From an uncultured Agathobacter sp. (GTDB lineage: Bacteria > Bacillota > Clostridia > Lachnospirales > Lachnospiraceae): DNA of 64,000 nt. The stretch is from NCBI GenBank assembly GCA_934365945.1, contig CAKRNE010000002.1, positions 124,001 through 188,000 on the forward strand. Reading direction: 5' to 3'. The notes under the pieces were generated by a model that saw only the letters and a list, made by a program, of their open reading frames with translations, was not told the origin of the DNA and searched no databases. Position 1 is the first letter of the stretch, and each line of letters opens with the position of its first letter. Shown piece after piece: positions 24,698-32,746 of this stretch. A program made the position numbers and the translations under genes.

Positions 24698-26815
24698 ATG
24701 AGAAATAAAGATTTTGAACTGCTTGCACCGGCAGGAAACCTTGAGATATTTAAGGGTGTGATAGAAAGCGGCGCCGATGCTGTGTATGTGGGCGGAAGCA
24801 TGTTTGGAGCCAGGGCATATGCCAATAATTTCACAGAAGAGGAGCTTTTAGAGGCAATTGATTTTGCACATTTACGAGGAGTAAAGGTGTATCTGACGGT
24901 CAATACGCTGATTAAAAACAGTGAGTTTTCAAAGCTCTACGACTACCTGCTTGTGTACTACAAAAGAGGGCTTGATGCAGTGATAGTGCAGGATATTGGA
25001 GTGGTGAAGGCTATCCATGAGTATTTTCCGTCAATGGAGATACATACGAGTACACAGATGACGGTGACTGGAGCAGACGGAGTGCGTTTTCTTTCACAGT
25101 TTGGAGTGACGCGTGTGGTCATGGCAAGGGAGGTTTCTCTTGCCGAGATGAAGCGCATACATGAGGAAACAGGCATGGAGCTTGAAGCCTTTGTGCACGG
25201 AGCATTGTGCTATTCGTATTCCGGACAGTGTCTTTTCAGCAGTATTTTAGGTGGTAGAAGCGGAAACAGAGGCCGCTGTGCACAGCCGTGTAGACTGCCG
25301 TATACCGTGGAGGGCAAAAAGGATGAATACATTTTAAGCCTTAAGGATATGTGCGGTATAAAGGCACTTGACAAGCTGCATGATGCAGGTGTTTATTCGC
25401 TCAAGATTGAGGGACGTATGAAGCAGCTTGAGTATGCATGCGGAGTGGTAAAATACTACAGAAGCTATATCGACAGTATGAAGCCTGTTACCGATGCAGA
25501 TTATGACAGAATAAAGGCACTTGGAAACCGCTGTGGTTTCACAGACAGGTATTATTTCGACCACAATGGTTCTGATATGGTGACTTATGTGAAGCCTAAT
25601 TTCGTTTCAAATGCTGCAGAGCCTTCGCCTGAAAAAAGAAAGCTTTCGATAGAGGGAGAGCTTGTTTTAAGAGAGGGCGAGCCGGGAAGCCTCACTGTAA
25701 AAAGAGGTGATGTGACATACAAAGCTTCAATAGAACCTGTTAGCGCCGCACTTAAGGCACCGCTTGATAAAAAAGCTGCTATCGACAGGATAAACAAAAC
25801 CGGTGATACAGACTTTGAGTTTTCACATATTAAAGCTCAAATCGGAGAAAACGTCTTTGTGCCAAACGGAGCACTAAACAAGCTGCGACGTGATGCAATT
25901 TCAGGGCTTTGTGACAAGCTGTTGAAAAAGTATTACAGGAATGATGCACGATACGCTGATATGTCAGGACTTACAGCACTTCCTGAGCATGTCGTAAAAA
26001 GTGATGTAGCACATGATGAAGCTATAAATGATTACACCACCATATGCTCGTGTATGACACGCGCGCAGCTTGATACACTTATTGGCTATGAATGCTTTGA
26101 TGTATTTTATCTGGATTTTGACATGTATGATAGGAATACTCTGATACAGCAGTTTTCAGATGATGTGAAATGCCTTACAAAGCGAAATAAGAAGGTGTAT
26201 CTAATGCTTCCTACGATATTCAGGGCGGATTCATCTGATTATTTTGTATCTATCGCAAAAGAGCTTGATAAGGTAAGCTTTGAGGGCTTTGTGGTGAAAA
26301 ACTACGAGGAGCTTTATCTGACAGAAAATCTGTTTACAGGGAAAAAAGTTATTTTAGACCACAATATGTATACCTTTAATGATGTTTCAAAGAGTGCTTT
26401 TTTTGAGCACGGAGTAAGTGGTGACACAGTGCCGCTTGAACTCAATTCAAGGGAGATTATGCATAGAAACAATATAGGCTCGCAGATGATAGTCTATGGA
26501 TATTATCCGCTTATGACAACCGCCAATTGTGTGCACAAAAACACAAAGGGCTGTGATAAAAAGCAAAAGCTTATATATTTAAAGGACAGATACAATAAAT
26601 CCTTTGCAGTTTGTAACAACTGTAAGGAGTGCTATAATACAATATATAATTCACTGCCTACCATGCTCACAAAGAACATAAGTAAGCTTAAGGAGGCAGG
26701 TATCAGAAGTTTTAGATACAGCTTTACAATCGAGACTCCAAAGCAGATTAAGGCGGTTATGGATGATAAGGTAGCTGAATATACAAACGGACATTACAAA
26801 AGAGGAGTAGAATAA
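24698..26815 (+). CDS. Peptidase U32 family protein with DUF3656-like region
   Basis: 705 aa. N-terminal U32 barrel: LLAPAGNLEIFKGVIESGAD, VYVGGSMFGAR, the family core EAFVHGALCYSYSGQCLFSS followed by GNRGRCAQPCRLPY and LKIEGRMKQLEY. The C-terminal third has further cysteines (CVHKNTKGC, CNNCKEC). U32 proteins such as TrhP and RlhA act in RNA hydroxylation with Fe-S clusters and prephenate rather than as classical proteases; which RNA this one would modify is unknown. ATG at 24698 preferred (GAGG 7 bases upstream). First host gene to the right of the element; it overlaps none but is 1 base from the next start. Confidence 0.88.
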   Translation: MRNKDFELLAPAGNLEIFKGVIESGADAVYVGGSMFGARAYANNFTEEELLEAIDFAHLRGVKVYLTVNTLIKNSEFSKLYDYLLVYYKRGLDAVIVQDIGVVKAIHEYFPSMEIHTSTQMTVTGADGVRFLSQFGVTRVVMAREVSLAEMKRIHEETGMELEAFVHGALCYSYSGQCLFSSILGGRSGNRGRCAQPCRLPYTVEGKKDEYILSLKDMCGIKALDKLHDAGVYSLKIEGRMKQLEYACGVVKYYRSYIDSMKPVTDADYDRIKALGNRCGFTDRYYFDHNGSDMVTYVKPNFVSNAAEPSPEKRKLSIEGELVLREGEPGSLTVKRGDVTYKASIEPVSAALKAPLDKKAAIDRINKTGDTDFEFSHIKAQIGENVFVPNGALNKLRRDAISGLCDKLLKKYYRNDARYADMSGLTALPEHVVKSDVAHDEAINDYTTICSCMTRAQLDTLIGYECFDVFYLDFDMYDRNTLIQQFSDDVKCLTKRNKKVYLMLPTIFRADSSDYFVSIAKELDKVSFEGFVVKNYEELYLTENLFTGKKVILDHNMYTFNDVSKSAFFEHGVSGDTVPLELNSREIMHRNNIGSQMIVYGYYPLMTTANCVHKNTKGCDKKQKLIYLKDRYNKSFAVCNNCKECYNTIYNSLPTMLTKNISKLKEAGIRSFRYSFTIETPKQIKAVMDDKVAEYTNGHYKRGVE

Positions 26816-26816
26816 C

Positions 26817-28223
26817 ATGGTACATCTGATAGTACAGCTTTCCAAGTATATTATGATAATACTTTTTCTCATATATACTTTTTTATGCTTTCATTTATTC
26901 AAGTATCCCGACAAGCCGAAAAAGCAGAGGCATATATATAATCTGCAGAGATTTTATATGTTTCTGATTCATTTAGATGGTTTTTTGGTGCTCTTTGTCA
27001 CGACAATGGATACAAAGATAATAGGATTTTATATAGCACAGCTTGTGCTTTTTGAATCAATTTATTTGATTTATCATAAGTTTTATAAGAATGCCTCAGA
27101 GCTTGTGCTAAACAATATGGTGATGATGCTTTGCATAAGCATGATTATTTTAACAAGAATTTCGTTTGACAAGGCATTAAGGCAGTTTGTTTTTGTACTT
27201 GCCGGAACGATATTTGCGTTTTTAATACCGCTTATCATGCAAAAAGGCACGATGTTTCGAAAACTGACATGGACATATGCCGGTGTGGGAATACTTGGTC
27301 TTTTGTCAGTGCTTGTGGTAGGAGTGGCGAGCAGAGGAGCAAAGCTTTCTTTGACATTTGGTCCTGTTTCAATTCAGCCATCTGAGTTTGTAAAGATACT
27401 TTTTGTGTTTTTTATAGCATCCATGCTGTATAAATCAACTGATTTAAAGCAGCTTGCCATAACAAGCGGCGTATCGGCCGTGTTTGTGCTGATACTTGTT
27501 GCATCAAACGACCTCGGTGGAGCACTTTTGTATTTTTTTACATATCTGGTCATGATTTATGTTGCGACAAAAAGGTTTTATATTTTTGCCGGAGGACTCG
27601 CGTTTGTGGGGCTTGGAATGTACGCTGGTTATCATCTGTTTTCACATGTGAAGAACAGAATTGTTGCATGGCTTGATCCTCTTTCTGTCATAGACAAGGC
27701 CGGCTATCAGGTGTGTCAGTCGCTTTTTGCCATAGGTACAGGCGGACTGTTTGGCTTTGGACTGGGACAGGGACTGCCGAATAAGATACCTATTGTGTCA
27801 AAGGACTTTATCATAGCGGCTATCTCAGAGGAGATGGGTGGTATATTTGCTGTCTGCCTCATTATGGTTTGTGTCAGCTGCTTTCTTATGATATTTAATC
27901 TTTCCATGCAGATGAAGGATGTATTTTACAAGTATGTAGCGCTTGGGCTTGGCAGTGTATATGCGCTTCAGGTGCTTTTAACTGTCGGCGGCTCAACCAA
28001 GTTTATACCGATGACCGGTGTGACGCTGCCGCTTGTGAGCTACGGTGGCAGCTCGCTTCTATCTACGATGATTATTTTTGGAATGATACAGGGCATGTAT
28101 ATTATGCAGGCAGCCCCTGAAAAAAGGAGAAATATAGATGACAAGAGACGAAAGGACCATGAGACAAAAAACAGACAAAAACAGACAGCAGGCGGCAAAA
28201 ACAGCACGAAGACACAGAAATAG
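26817..28223 (+). CDS. FtsW/RodA/SpoVE family SEDS glycan polymerase
   Basis: 468 aa, about 12 membrane helices. Polymerises lipid II into glycan strands in partnership with a class B PBP, here encoded by the overlapping downstream gene. Family signatures: GAKLSLTFGPVSIQPSEFVKI, ASNDLGGALLYF, GLGQGLPNKIPIVSKDFI with AAISEEMGG and TGVTLPLVSYGGSS. The N-terminus has two extra helices compared with Bacillus FtsW. Basic tail (KRRKDHETKNRQKQ). FtsW versus RodA cannot be decided from sequence alone. Overlaps the PBP gene by 86 bases. Confidence 0.92.
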   Translation: MVHLIVQLSKYIMIILFLIYTFLCFHLFKYPDKPKKQRHIYNLQRFYMFLIHLDGFLVLFVTTMDTKIIGFYIAQLVLFESIYLIYHKFYKNASELVLNNMVMMLCISMIILTRISFDKALRQFVFVLAGTIFAFLIPLIMQKGTMFRKLTWTYAGVGILGLLSVLVVGVASRGAKLSLTFGPVSIQPSEFVKILFVFFIASMLYKSTDLKQLAITSGVSAVFVLILVASNDLGGALLYFFTYLVMIYVATKRFYIFAGGLAFVGLGMYAGYHLFSHVKNRIVAWLDPLSVIDKAGYQVCQSLFAIGTGGLFGFGLGQGLPNKIPIVSKDFIIAAISEEMGGIFAVCLIMVCVSCFLMIFNLSMQMKDVFYKYVALGLGSVYALQVLLTVGGSTKFIPMTGVTLPLVSYGGSSLLSTMIIFGMIQGMYIMQAAPEKRRNIDDKRRKDHETKNRQKQTAGGKNSTKTQK

Positions 28224-29616
28224 AGAGTATGCGGTTGTTACATATTTTTTCCTTATAGTTTTTGTTGGATTGATAGGTTATTTCTTATATTTCCAGTTTG
28301 TAAAAAGCGACGAATTCATCAACAGTCCATACAATTCGCTGCAGGATCTTTTCTCTAAGAACGTGGTGAGAGGCGCGATACAGACTAAGGATGGGCATGT
28401 CATTGCACAGACAAAGGTAGGTTCAGATGCGTCTGAGACCAGGGAATACCCTGACGGCAGGATGTTTGCGCATGTGGCGGGCTTTGCCGTAAACGGTAAG
28501 GCGGGGCTTGAAAAGCAGGAAAATTTCTCATTGCTTCGCTCGCATGAGTTTTTCCTTGACCAGATAGTAAATGATATAAGCGGCAAGAAAAATACTGGTG
28601 ACAATGTCATAACCACACTGGATTATGAGGCACAGGCAGCAGCTTATAAGGCACTTGGAGATTACGAGGGTGCTGTTATTGCAATTGAGCCGAAAACAGG
28701 AAAGATTGCAGTTATGGTGTCAAAGCCTGATTATGACCCAAATACCATAGCAAGTGACTGGGAGAGCGTAAACGGTGAGGGCAGCACAGCTCTTTACAAC
28801 AGGGCAACACAGGGACAGTATGCCCCGGGCTCGGTGTTTAAGATTTTTACAGCACTTGAGTATTATAACGAAAATCCGTCTACATACAACGACTATAGCT
28901 TTGACTGTGACGGCAGTATCACGGAGGATGGCTTTACAATCCACTGTGCCGGAAATAAATCACACGGACAGGAGGACTTAACAAAGTCGTTTGCAAAGTC
29001 ATGCAACTCGTCCTTTTCCAATATAGGTCTTTTGGTGGACAACAATAAGCTTAATACCTTGTGTGACGATATGCTTTTCAACAAGGATCTGCCTATAGCC
29101 TTTGATTCAAAAAAGAGTAAGTTTGCGCTGGATAACAATGCTACATCAGCCCTGACCATGCAGACTGCGATAGGTCAGGGAAATACGCTTGTTTCACCGC
29201 TTCACATGTGCATGATTGCCGGTGCAATCTGCAATGACGGCAATCTGATGAGACCATATCTGGTAGACCATACGGAAAATGCAAGTGGGGCGCTTGTGGA
29301 GCAGAATAAACCTGCTTCGTACAAGCAGATTATGTCAAAGGATCAGGCGGCATTTCTTCAGAATCTTATGGCAGCAGTTGTATCCGATGGAACAGGCGCA
29401 AAGCTAAGCGACCAAAGCTATGAGGCCTTTGGAAAGACCGGAACTGCCCAGGTATCAGACTCTACAGACCAGACCAATGCCTGGTTTGTGGGTTATGGAA
29501 AAAAGGACGGCTACAATGATCTGGCAATAGCAGTGGTTGTGGAGGATTCGGGTGCCGGAAGCACATATGCGGTGCCGGTAGCAAAAAAAGTATTTGATAA
29601 ATATTTCAATGAATAG
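28138..29616 (+). CDS. Penicillin-binding protein, class B transpeptidase
   Basis: 492 aa: basic cytoplasmic tail, one membrane helix (about residues 33-54), short non-catalytic region and transpeptidase domain. Active-site motifs: SxxK in YAPGSVFKIFTALEYY, SxN in SFAKSCNSSFSNIG and KTGTAQVSDSTDQTNAWFVG. It would cross-link strands made by the SEDS protein encoded upstream. Short for the class (PBP2/FtsI are about 580-720 aa), lacking most of the dimerisation pedestal; this compact type is common in Clostridia. ATG at 28138 lies inside the upstream gene with GGAGAAATATAG just before it. Confidence 0.92.
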   Translation: MTRDERTMRQKTDKNRQQAAKTARRHRNREYAVVTYFFLIVFVGLIGYFLYFQFVKSDEFINSPYNSLQDLFSKNVVRGAIQTKDGHVIAQTKVGSDASETREYPDGRMFAHVAGFAVNGKAGLEKQENFSLLRSHEFFLDQIVNDISGKKNTGDNVITTLDYEAQAAAYKALGDYEGAVIAIEPKTGKIAVMVSKPDYDPNTIASDWESVNGEGSTALYNRATQGQYAPGSVFKIFTALEYYNENPSTYNDYSFDCDGSITEDGFTIHCAGNKSHGQEDLTKSFAKSCNSSFSNIGLLVDNNKLNTLCDDMLFNKDLPIAFDSKKSKFALDNNATSALTMQTAIGQGNTLVSPLHMCMIAGAICNDGNLMRPYLVDHTENASGALVEQNKPASYKQIMSKDQAAFLQNLMAAVVSDGTGAKLSDQSYEAFGKTGTAQVSDSTDQTNAWFVGYGKKDGYNDLAIAVVVEDSGAGSTYAVPVAKKVFDKYFNE

Positions 29617-29621
29617 GCTTG

Positions 29622-29650
29622 TTGCACTTTTTTCAGAAGTAGGTTATACT
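29622..29650 (+). promoter_or_regulatory. Promoter for the Nudix gene
   Basis: TTGCAC (29622-29627), 17-base spacer, TATACT (29645-29650), about 80 bases before the start codon. Confidence 0.7.
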
Positions 29651-29730
29651 TAAGTGTAATGACAAGCGTTATCGTTCAAATTTTAGTGAAACTGACGGAT
29701 AGCGTTTAAACCACACTTGGAGGAATGGCA

Positions 29731-30183
29731 ATGATAGAAGCAACGAGCTGTGGCGGTGTGGTAATCTTTCGTGGCAAAATATTACTCTTATACAAGAACT
29801 ACAGGAACCGGTACGAGGGGTGGGTACTGCCCAAGGGAACAGTGGAGTCTGATGAAGAGTACAAGGACACTGCAATCCGTGAAGTGAAAGAGGAGACCGG
29901 TGCCAGTGCAACGATAATCCAATACGTGGGTAAAAGCCACTATTCTTTTACCGTGCCACATGATACAGTGGAAAAGGATGTACACTGGTATCTTATGATG
30001 GGCGAAAGTTATTATAGTAAACCGCAAAGAGAAGAGTATTTCATGGATTCAGGGTTTTACAAGTATCATGAGGCGTATCATCTGCTCAAGTTTGCAAATG
30101 AGAAGCAGATACTTGAGAAGGCTTACAATGAGTATCTGGATTTAAAGAAAAGTAACTTATGGGGGACACACAAGTATTATTAG
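29731..30183 (+). CDS. Nudix hydrolase
   Basis: 150 aa. A complete Nudix box, GTVESDEEYKDTAIREVKEE followed by TGA, sits at about residues 37-59, so it should hydrolyse nucleoside diphosphate-linked compounds with Mg2+. Substrate is unknown; the MIEATSCGGVVIF start resembles diadenosine-polyphosphate hydrolase-like members. ATG at 29731 is chosen because GGAGG is 7 bases upstream, whereas the ATG at 29725 is too close to it. Monocistronic: own promoter and terminator. Confidence 0.88.
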   Translation: MIEATSCGGVVIFRGKILLLYKNYRNRYEGWVLPKGTVESDEEYKDTAIREVKEETGASATIIQYVGKSHYSFTVPHDTVEKDVHWYLMMGESYYSKPQREEYFMDSGFYKYHEAYHLLKFANEKQILEKAYNEYLDLKKSNLWGTHKYY

Positions 30184-30188
30184 TATTA

Positions 30189-30218
30189 TTAAAAAGCAGT
30201 TTAAAAAACTGCTTTTTG
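30189..30218 (+). terminator. Terminator after the Nudix gene
   Basis: AAAAAGCAGTTT pairs with AAACTGCTTTTT around a short A-rich loop (30191-30217). It ends about 12 bases before the next start codon. Confidence 0.88.
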
Positions 30219-30228
30219 AGGTTTTAGA

Positions 30229-30549
30229 ATGAAATGGTATGAGGATTTATTTGTAGGAGAGTCTGTTACCGGAAAGATAAAAAAAATCAAGTGGAAGATA
30301 GAGCATAATGCCGGCATGCTTCACACATACATCATCACGTTTCCGTCTAATGAGGAAAACCTTTTGGATATCATTCCGACAAGAGAATTGCTGCAAAAGG
30401 GATATCCTAAGAAGAATCTGCACATAATCGCAGTAGCGGGCAATTATGATGAGGCACTTTTGCTGGCCTGCGATATCGTTAAGGAGACGTACGAAAATAC
30501 AGGTAAAACTGATGTAAAGAGCTATTTAAAGAGCAGACGGAGGAATTAG
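30229..30549 (+). CDS. Small conserved protein of unknown function
   Basis: 106 aa, soluble, no signal peptide. MKWYEDLFVGESVTGKIKKIKWKIE at the start, a middle TYIITFPSNEENLLDI and a basic YLKSRRRN end; alternating strands and a final helix are suggested. I do not recognise a family. TTTTGAGG lies about 9 bases before the ATG, within the tail of the preceding terminator. The gene ends 4 bases before the DUF2953 gene, so they are probably co-transcribed with gerW. Confidence 0.7.
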   Translation: MKWYEDLFVGESVTGKIKKIKWKIEHNAGMLHTYIITFPSNEENLLDIIPTRELLQKGYPKKNLHIIAVAGNYDEALLLACDIVKETYENTGKTDVKSYLKSRRRN

Positions 30550-30553
30550 ATAC

Positions 30554-31528
30554 ATGATATTTACGATTTTAAAGGTCATAGGCATCATACTCCTTGTAGT
30601 GCTTGCTCTTATACTTGCAGTGGTGCTTTGCGTATTGTTTGTGCCGGTTAAGTACAGGGCTGTCGGGAGCTTTGACAATACAGACATAAGAGTAAAGGCG
30701 CATGTGTCATGGCTTCTTCATTTGTTTGCGCTGCATATAGAGTATGCACGGGAGGCTGACGGATATATAAGGCTTATCTTTGTGAAGAAGAAGCTGTTTG
30801 AGGATTCTGACTCTGATTATGAAGATTATGAAGATGAATCTGAGTATGAAGATTATGAAGCTGAATCTGATTATGAAAATGATGAATATGATGAAAAGCC
30901 CGCTGAGTTTGATTCAGGGGCTGATAATTATGAAACTTTGTATATTGACTCAATGGATAATGATGCCAAAGCAGAAGATAAAGGCTGTGAAAACACCGGA
31001 AATAAGCCTGAAATACCGGCAGATGAGTCAGAACATATCACAGATGGACAGACAGAGAATGAAAGCACAGCACAGACTCATCAAAAAACGTATAAAAAGC
31101 GAAACAAAAAGTTACACAAAAAGTCACATAAAAAGCAATTTAAAGACAAGTCAGATAAAATAAAAAACGGTATAGAAAAGCTTAAAAGAGAATGCGGCGA
31201 TGAGAGAAACAAAGCAGCTTTTTCACATCTGAAAAAAGAGCTTTTTATCATTCTTAAAAGAATATGCCCAAGGAGGCTTAAGCTTACAATGGTTTATTCA
31301 ACCGGCTCGCCGGATACAACAGGCATTTCATTAGGTATTTTAGCATGCTTTCCTGTCGGCTATACAAACAGATGGCAGATTACTCCTGATTTCGAGAGTG
31401 AAAAGCCGTATGCAAAGGGCAGCTTTGATATAAAGGGGCATGTGATAGTAATAAGTATTTTAGCGGCAACACTTAGAATTTTATTTGATAAAAACTGCCG
31501 CAGATTATATAATAGGATAAGCAGATAG
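30554..31528 (+). CDS. DUF2953 domain protein (YtfI-like) with an acidic repeat insert
   Basis: 324 aa: N-terminal membrane helix (residues 8-32), a short domain piece (VGSFDNTDIRVKAHVSWLLHL), a very acidic insert (about residues 85-180, rich in D, E, Y, then basic KKSHKKQFKDKSDK), and the C-terminal DUF2953 part (MVYSTGSPDTTGISLGIL, WQITPDFESEKPYAKGSF). In Firmicutes this gene usually precedes the GerW-family sporulation gene, as here. Role unknown; membrane location in the mother cell or forespore is presumed by analogy. The acidic insert makes it longer than the usual 200-230 aa. Confidence 0.82.
   Translation: MIFTILKVIGIILLVVLALILAVVLCVLFVPVKYRAVGSFDNTDIRVKAHVSWLLHLFALHIEYAREADGYIRLIFVKKKLFEDSDSDYEDYEDESEYEDYEAESDYENDEYDEKPAEFDSGADNYETLYIDSMDNDAKAEDKGCENTGNKPEIPADESEHITDGQTENESTAQTHQKTYKKRNKKLHKKSHKKQFKDKSDKIKNGIEKLKRECGDERNKAAFSHLKKELFIILKRICPRRLKLTMVYSTGSPDTTGISLGILACFPVGYTNRWQITPDFESEKPYAKGSFDIKGHVIVISILAATLRILFDKNCRRLYNRISR
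30818..30898 (+). repeat. 27-base imperfect tandem repeat coding for acidic 9-residue units
   Basis: Units at 30818-30844, 30845-30871 and 30872-30898 encode YEDYEDESE, YEDYEAESD and YENDEYDEK. The first two differ at few bases, the third is degenerate. Confidence 0.8.
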
Positions 31529-31540
31529 GAGGAAGATATT

Positions 31541-31936
31541 ATGGCAGATAATAGTTTCAACAACACAGTGGAGTCACTTTTCAAGGGGATGGACAGCTTT
31601 ATCACTACAAAGACAGTAGTCGGTGATGCGATTCATATAGGGGATACAATCATACTTCCGCTTGTGGATGTGTCGTTTGGAGTGGCGGCAGGAGCATTTT
31701 CGGCAGAAAAGAAAAATAACGGAGCCGGTGGTATGGGCGGAAAGATTCAGCCTAGTGCAGTGCTCGTTATCCAGAATGGACAGACAAAGCTTGTCAATGT
31801 AAAGAATCAGGATGGTATGACAAAGATACTTGATATGGTGCCGGACATTGTAAGCCGCTTCTCAAAGGGGAAAAATGATGACCTTAATCTCGACGATGTA
31901 AAGGTAGACGAGGCAGAGGACGACAAGCAGGATTAA
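31541..31936 (+). CDS. ytfJ: GerW family sporulation protein (YtfJ)
   Basis: 131 aa with VVGDAIHIGDTIILPLVDVSFG, GAGGMGGKIQPSAVLVIQNG and a charged C-terminus; the family is needed for normal spore germination in Bacillus. Follows DUF2953 by 12 bases with AGGAGG 7 bases upstream of the ATG, the conserved ytfI-ytfJ pair. A terminator follows. Confidence 0.9.
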   Translation: MADNSFNNTVESLFKGMDSFITTKTVVGDAIHIGDTIILPLVDVSFGVAAGAFSAEKKNNGAGGMGGKIQPSAVLVIQNGQTKLVNVKNQDGMTKILDMVPDIVSRFSKGKNDDLNLDDVKVDEAEDDKQD

Positions 31937-31956
31937 TTTCATATATGTGAGCAAAT

Positions 31957-31985
31957 AAAAAGGACATCCAAACGGATGTCCTTTA
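31957..31985. terminator. Terminator between gerW and rpmB
   Basis: AAAGGACATCC pairs with GGATGTCCTTT around a 4-base loop, with flanking A and T runs. It lies between convergent genes and could work both ways. Confidence 0.85.
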
Positions 31986-32011
31986 AAATTCAAAAGATTC
32001 AAAAATAAAGA

Positions 32012-32197
32012 CTAAGCTCTCTCAACTTTGCCAGATCTTAAACATGAAGTACATACATATAACTTCTGTGGAACTCCATTGACCTTGCAAGAAACCTTCT
32101 TAATGTTTGACTTCCAAACATGATTTGATCTTCTATGAGAATGGCTGACATTATTTCCATAATGAACACCTTTTTCACAAATTGCACATTTTGCCAT
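32012..32197 (-). CDS. rpmB: 50S ribosomal protein L28
   Basis: 61 aa: MAKCAICEKGVHYGNNVSHS, then RRSNHVWKSNIKKV and KLYVCTSCLRSGKVERA. Two CxxC pairs (CAIC and CTSC) mark the zinc-binding form. AGGAGGTG is 6 bases before the ATG on the minus strand. Single gene with its own promoter, divergent from the asp23 operon. Confidence 0.97.
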   Translation of the reverse strand: MAKCAICEKGVHYGNNVSHSHRRSNHVWKSNIKKVSCKVNGVPQKLYVCTSCLRSGKVERA

Positions 32198-32257
32198 GAT
32201 ATTGCACCTCCTTGCATTTCACTAAGCTTACCATACTCTTAAGCTCACAACAAATGT

Positions 32258-32286
32258 ATTCTATCAGATTAAAATAAAGAATGCAA
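32258..32286 (-). promoter_or_regulatory. rpmB promoter
   Basis: On the minus strand TTGCAT (32286-32281), 17-base spacer, TAGAAT (32263-32258). Confidence 0.75.
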
Positions 32287-32305
32287 GGATAAAATATAAA
32301 AATAT

Positions 32306-32333
32306 TTGCTTTTTGTGAAAAAAAAGGTATAAT
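32306..32333 (+). promoter_or_regulatory. Promoter of the asp23 operon
   Basis: TTGCTT (32306-32311), 16-base spacer, TATAAT (32328-32333), about 38 bases before the start codon. Confidence 0.7.
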
Positions 32334-32371
32334 AACATTAGCTACGTCACAATATGATGGAGGTATATATT

Positions 32372-32731
32372 ATGAAGGGACAGATGGATACCCAATATGG
32401 ACAAATTTTAATTGATACAGATGTTATTGCAACCTATGCAGGCTCTGTAGCTGTAGAGTGCTTTGGAATAGTAGGCATGGCAGCGGTCAACATGAAGGAT
32501 GGTCTTGTAAAGCTTTTAAAGAGAGATTACCTGAACCATGGAATAAATGTAAAGGTAGATGAGAACAACGAAATTACCATTGATTTTCATGTAATAGTAG
32601 CGTATGGTATTTCAATCGGCACTGTTTCGGACAATCTTATCGAGACGGTCAAGTACAAGGTTGAGTCATTTACAGGAATGAAAATTGCAAAAATCAATAT
32701 TTACGTTGAGGGCGTAAGGGTAATTGATTAA
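32372..32731 (+). CDS. Asp23/Gls24 family envelope stress protein (YloU-like)
   Basis: 119 aa from the ATG at 32372 (GGAGG 8 bases upstream; the ATG at 32354 overlaps that site). ILIDTDVIATYAGSVAVECFGIVGMA and the late YKVESFTGMKIAKINIYVEGVRV are typical. Family members bind the membrane or fatty-acid machinery indirectly and mark cell envelope stress. Next to the DAK2-domain gene, as in Bacillus yloU-yloV. Confidence 0.9.
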   Translation: MKGQMDTQYGQILIDTDVIATYAGSVAVECFGIVGMAAVNMKDGLVKLLKRDYLNHGINVKVDENNEITIDFHVIVAYGISIGTVSDNLIETVKYKVESFTGMKIAKINIYVEGVRVID

Positions 32732-32746
32732 GGAGGACTACAAAAA

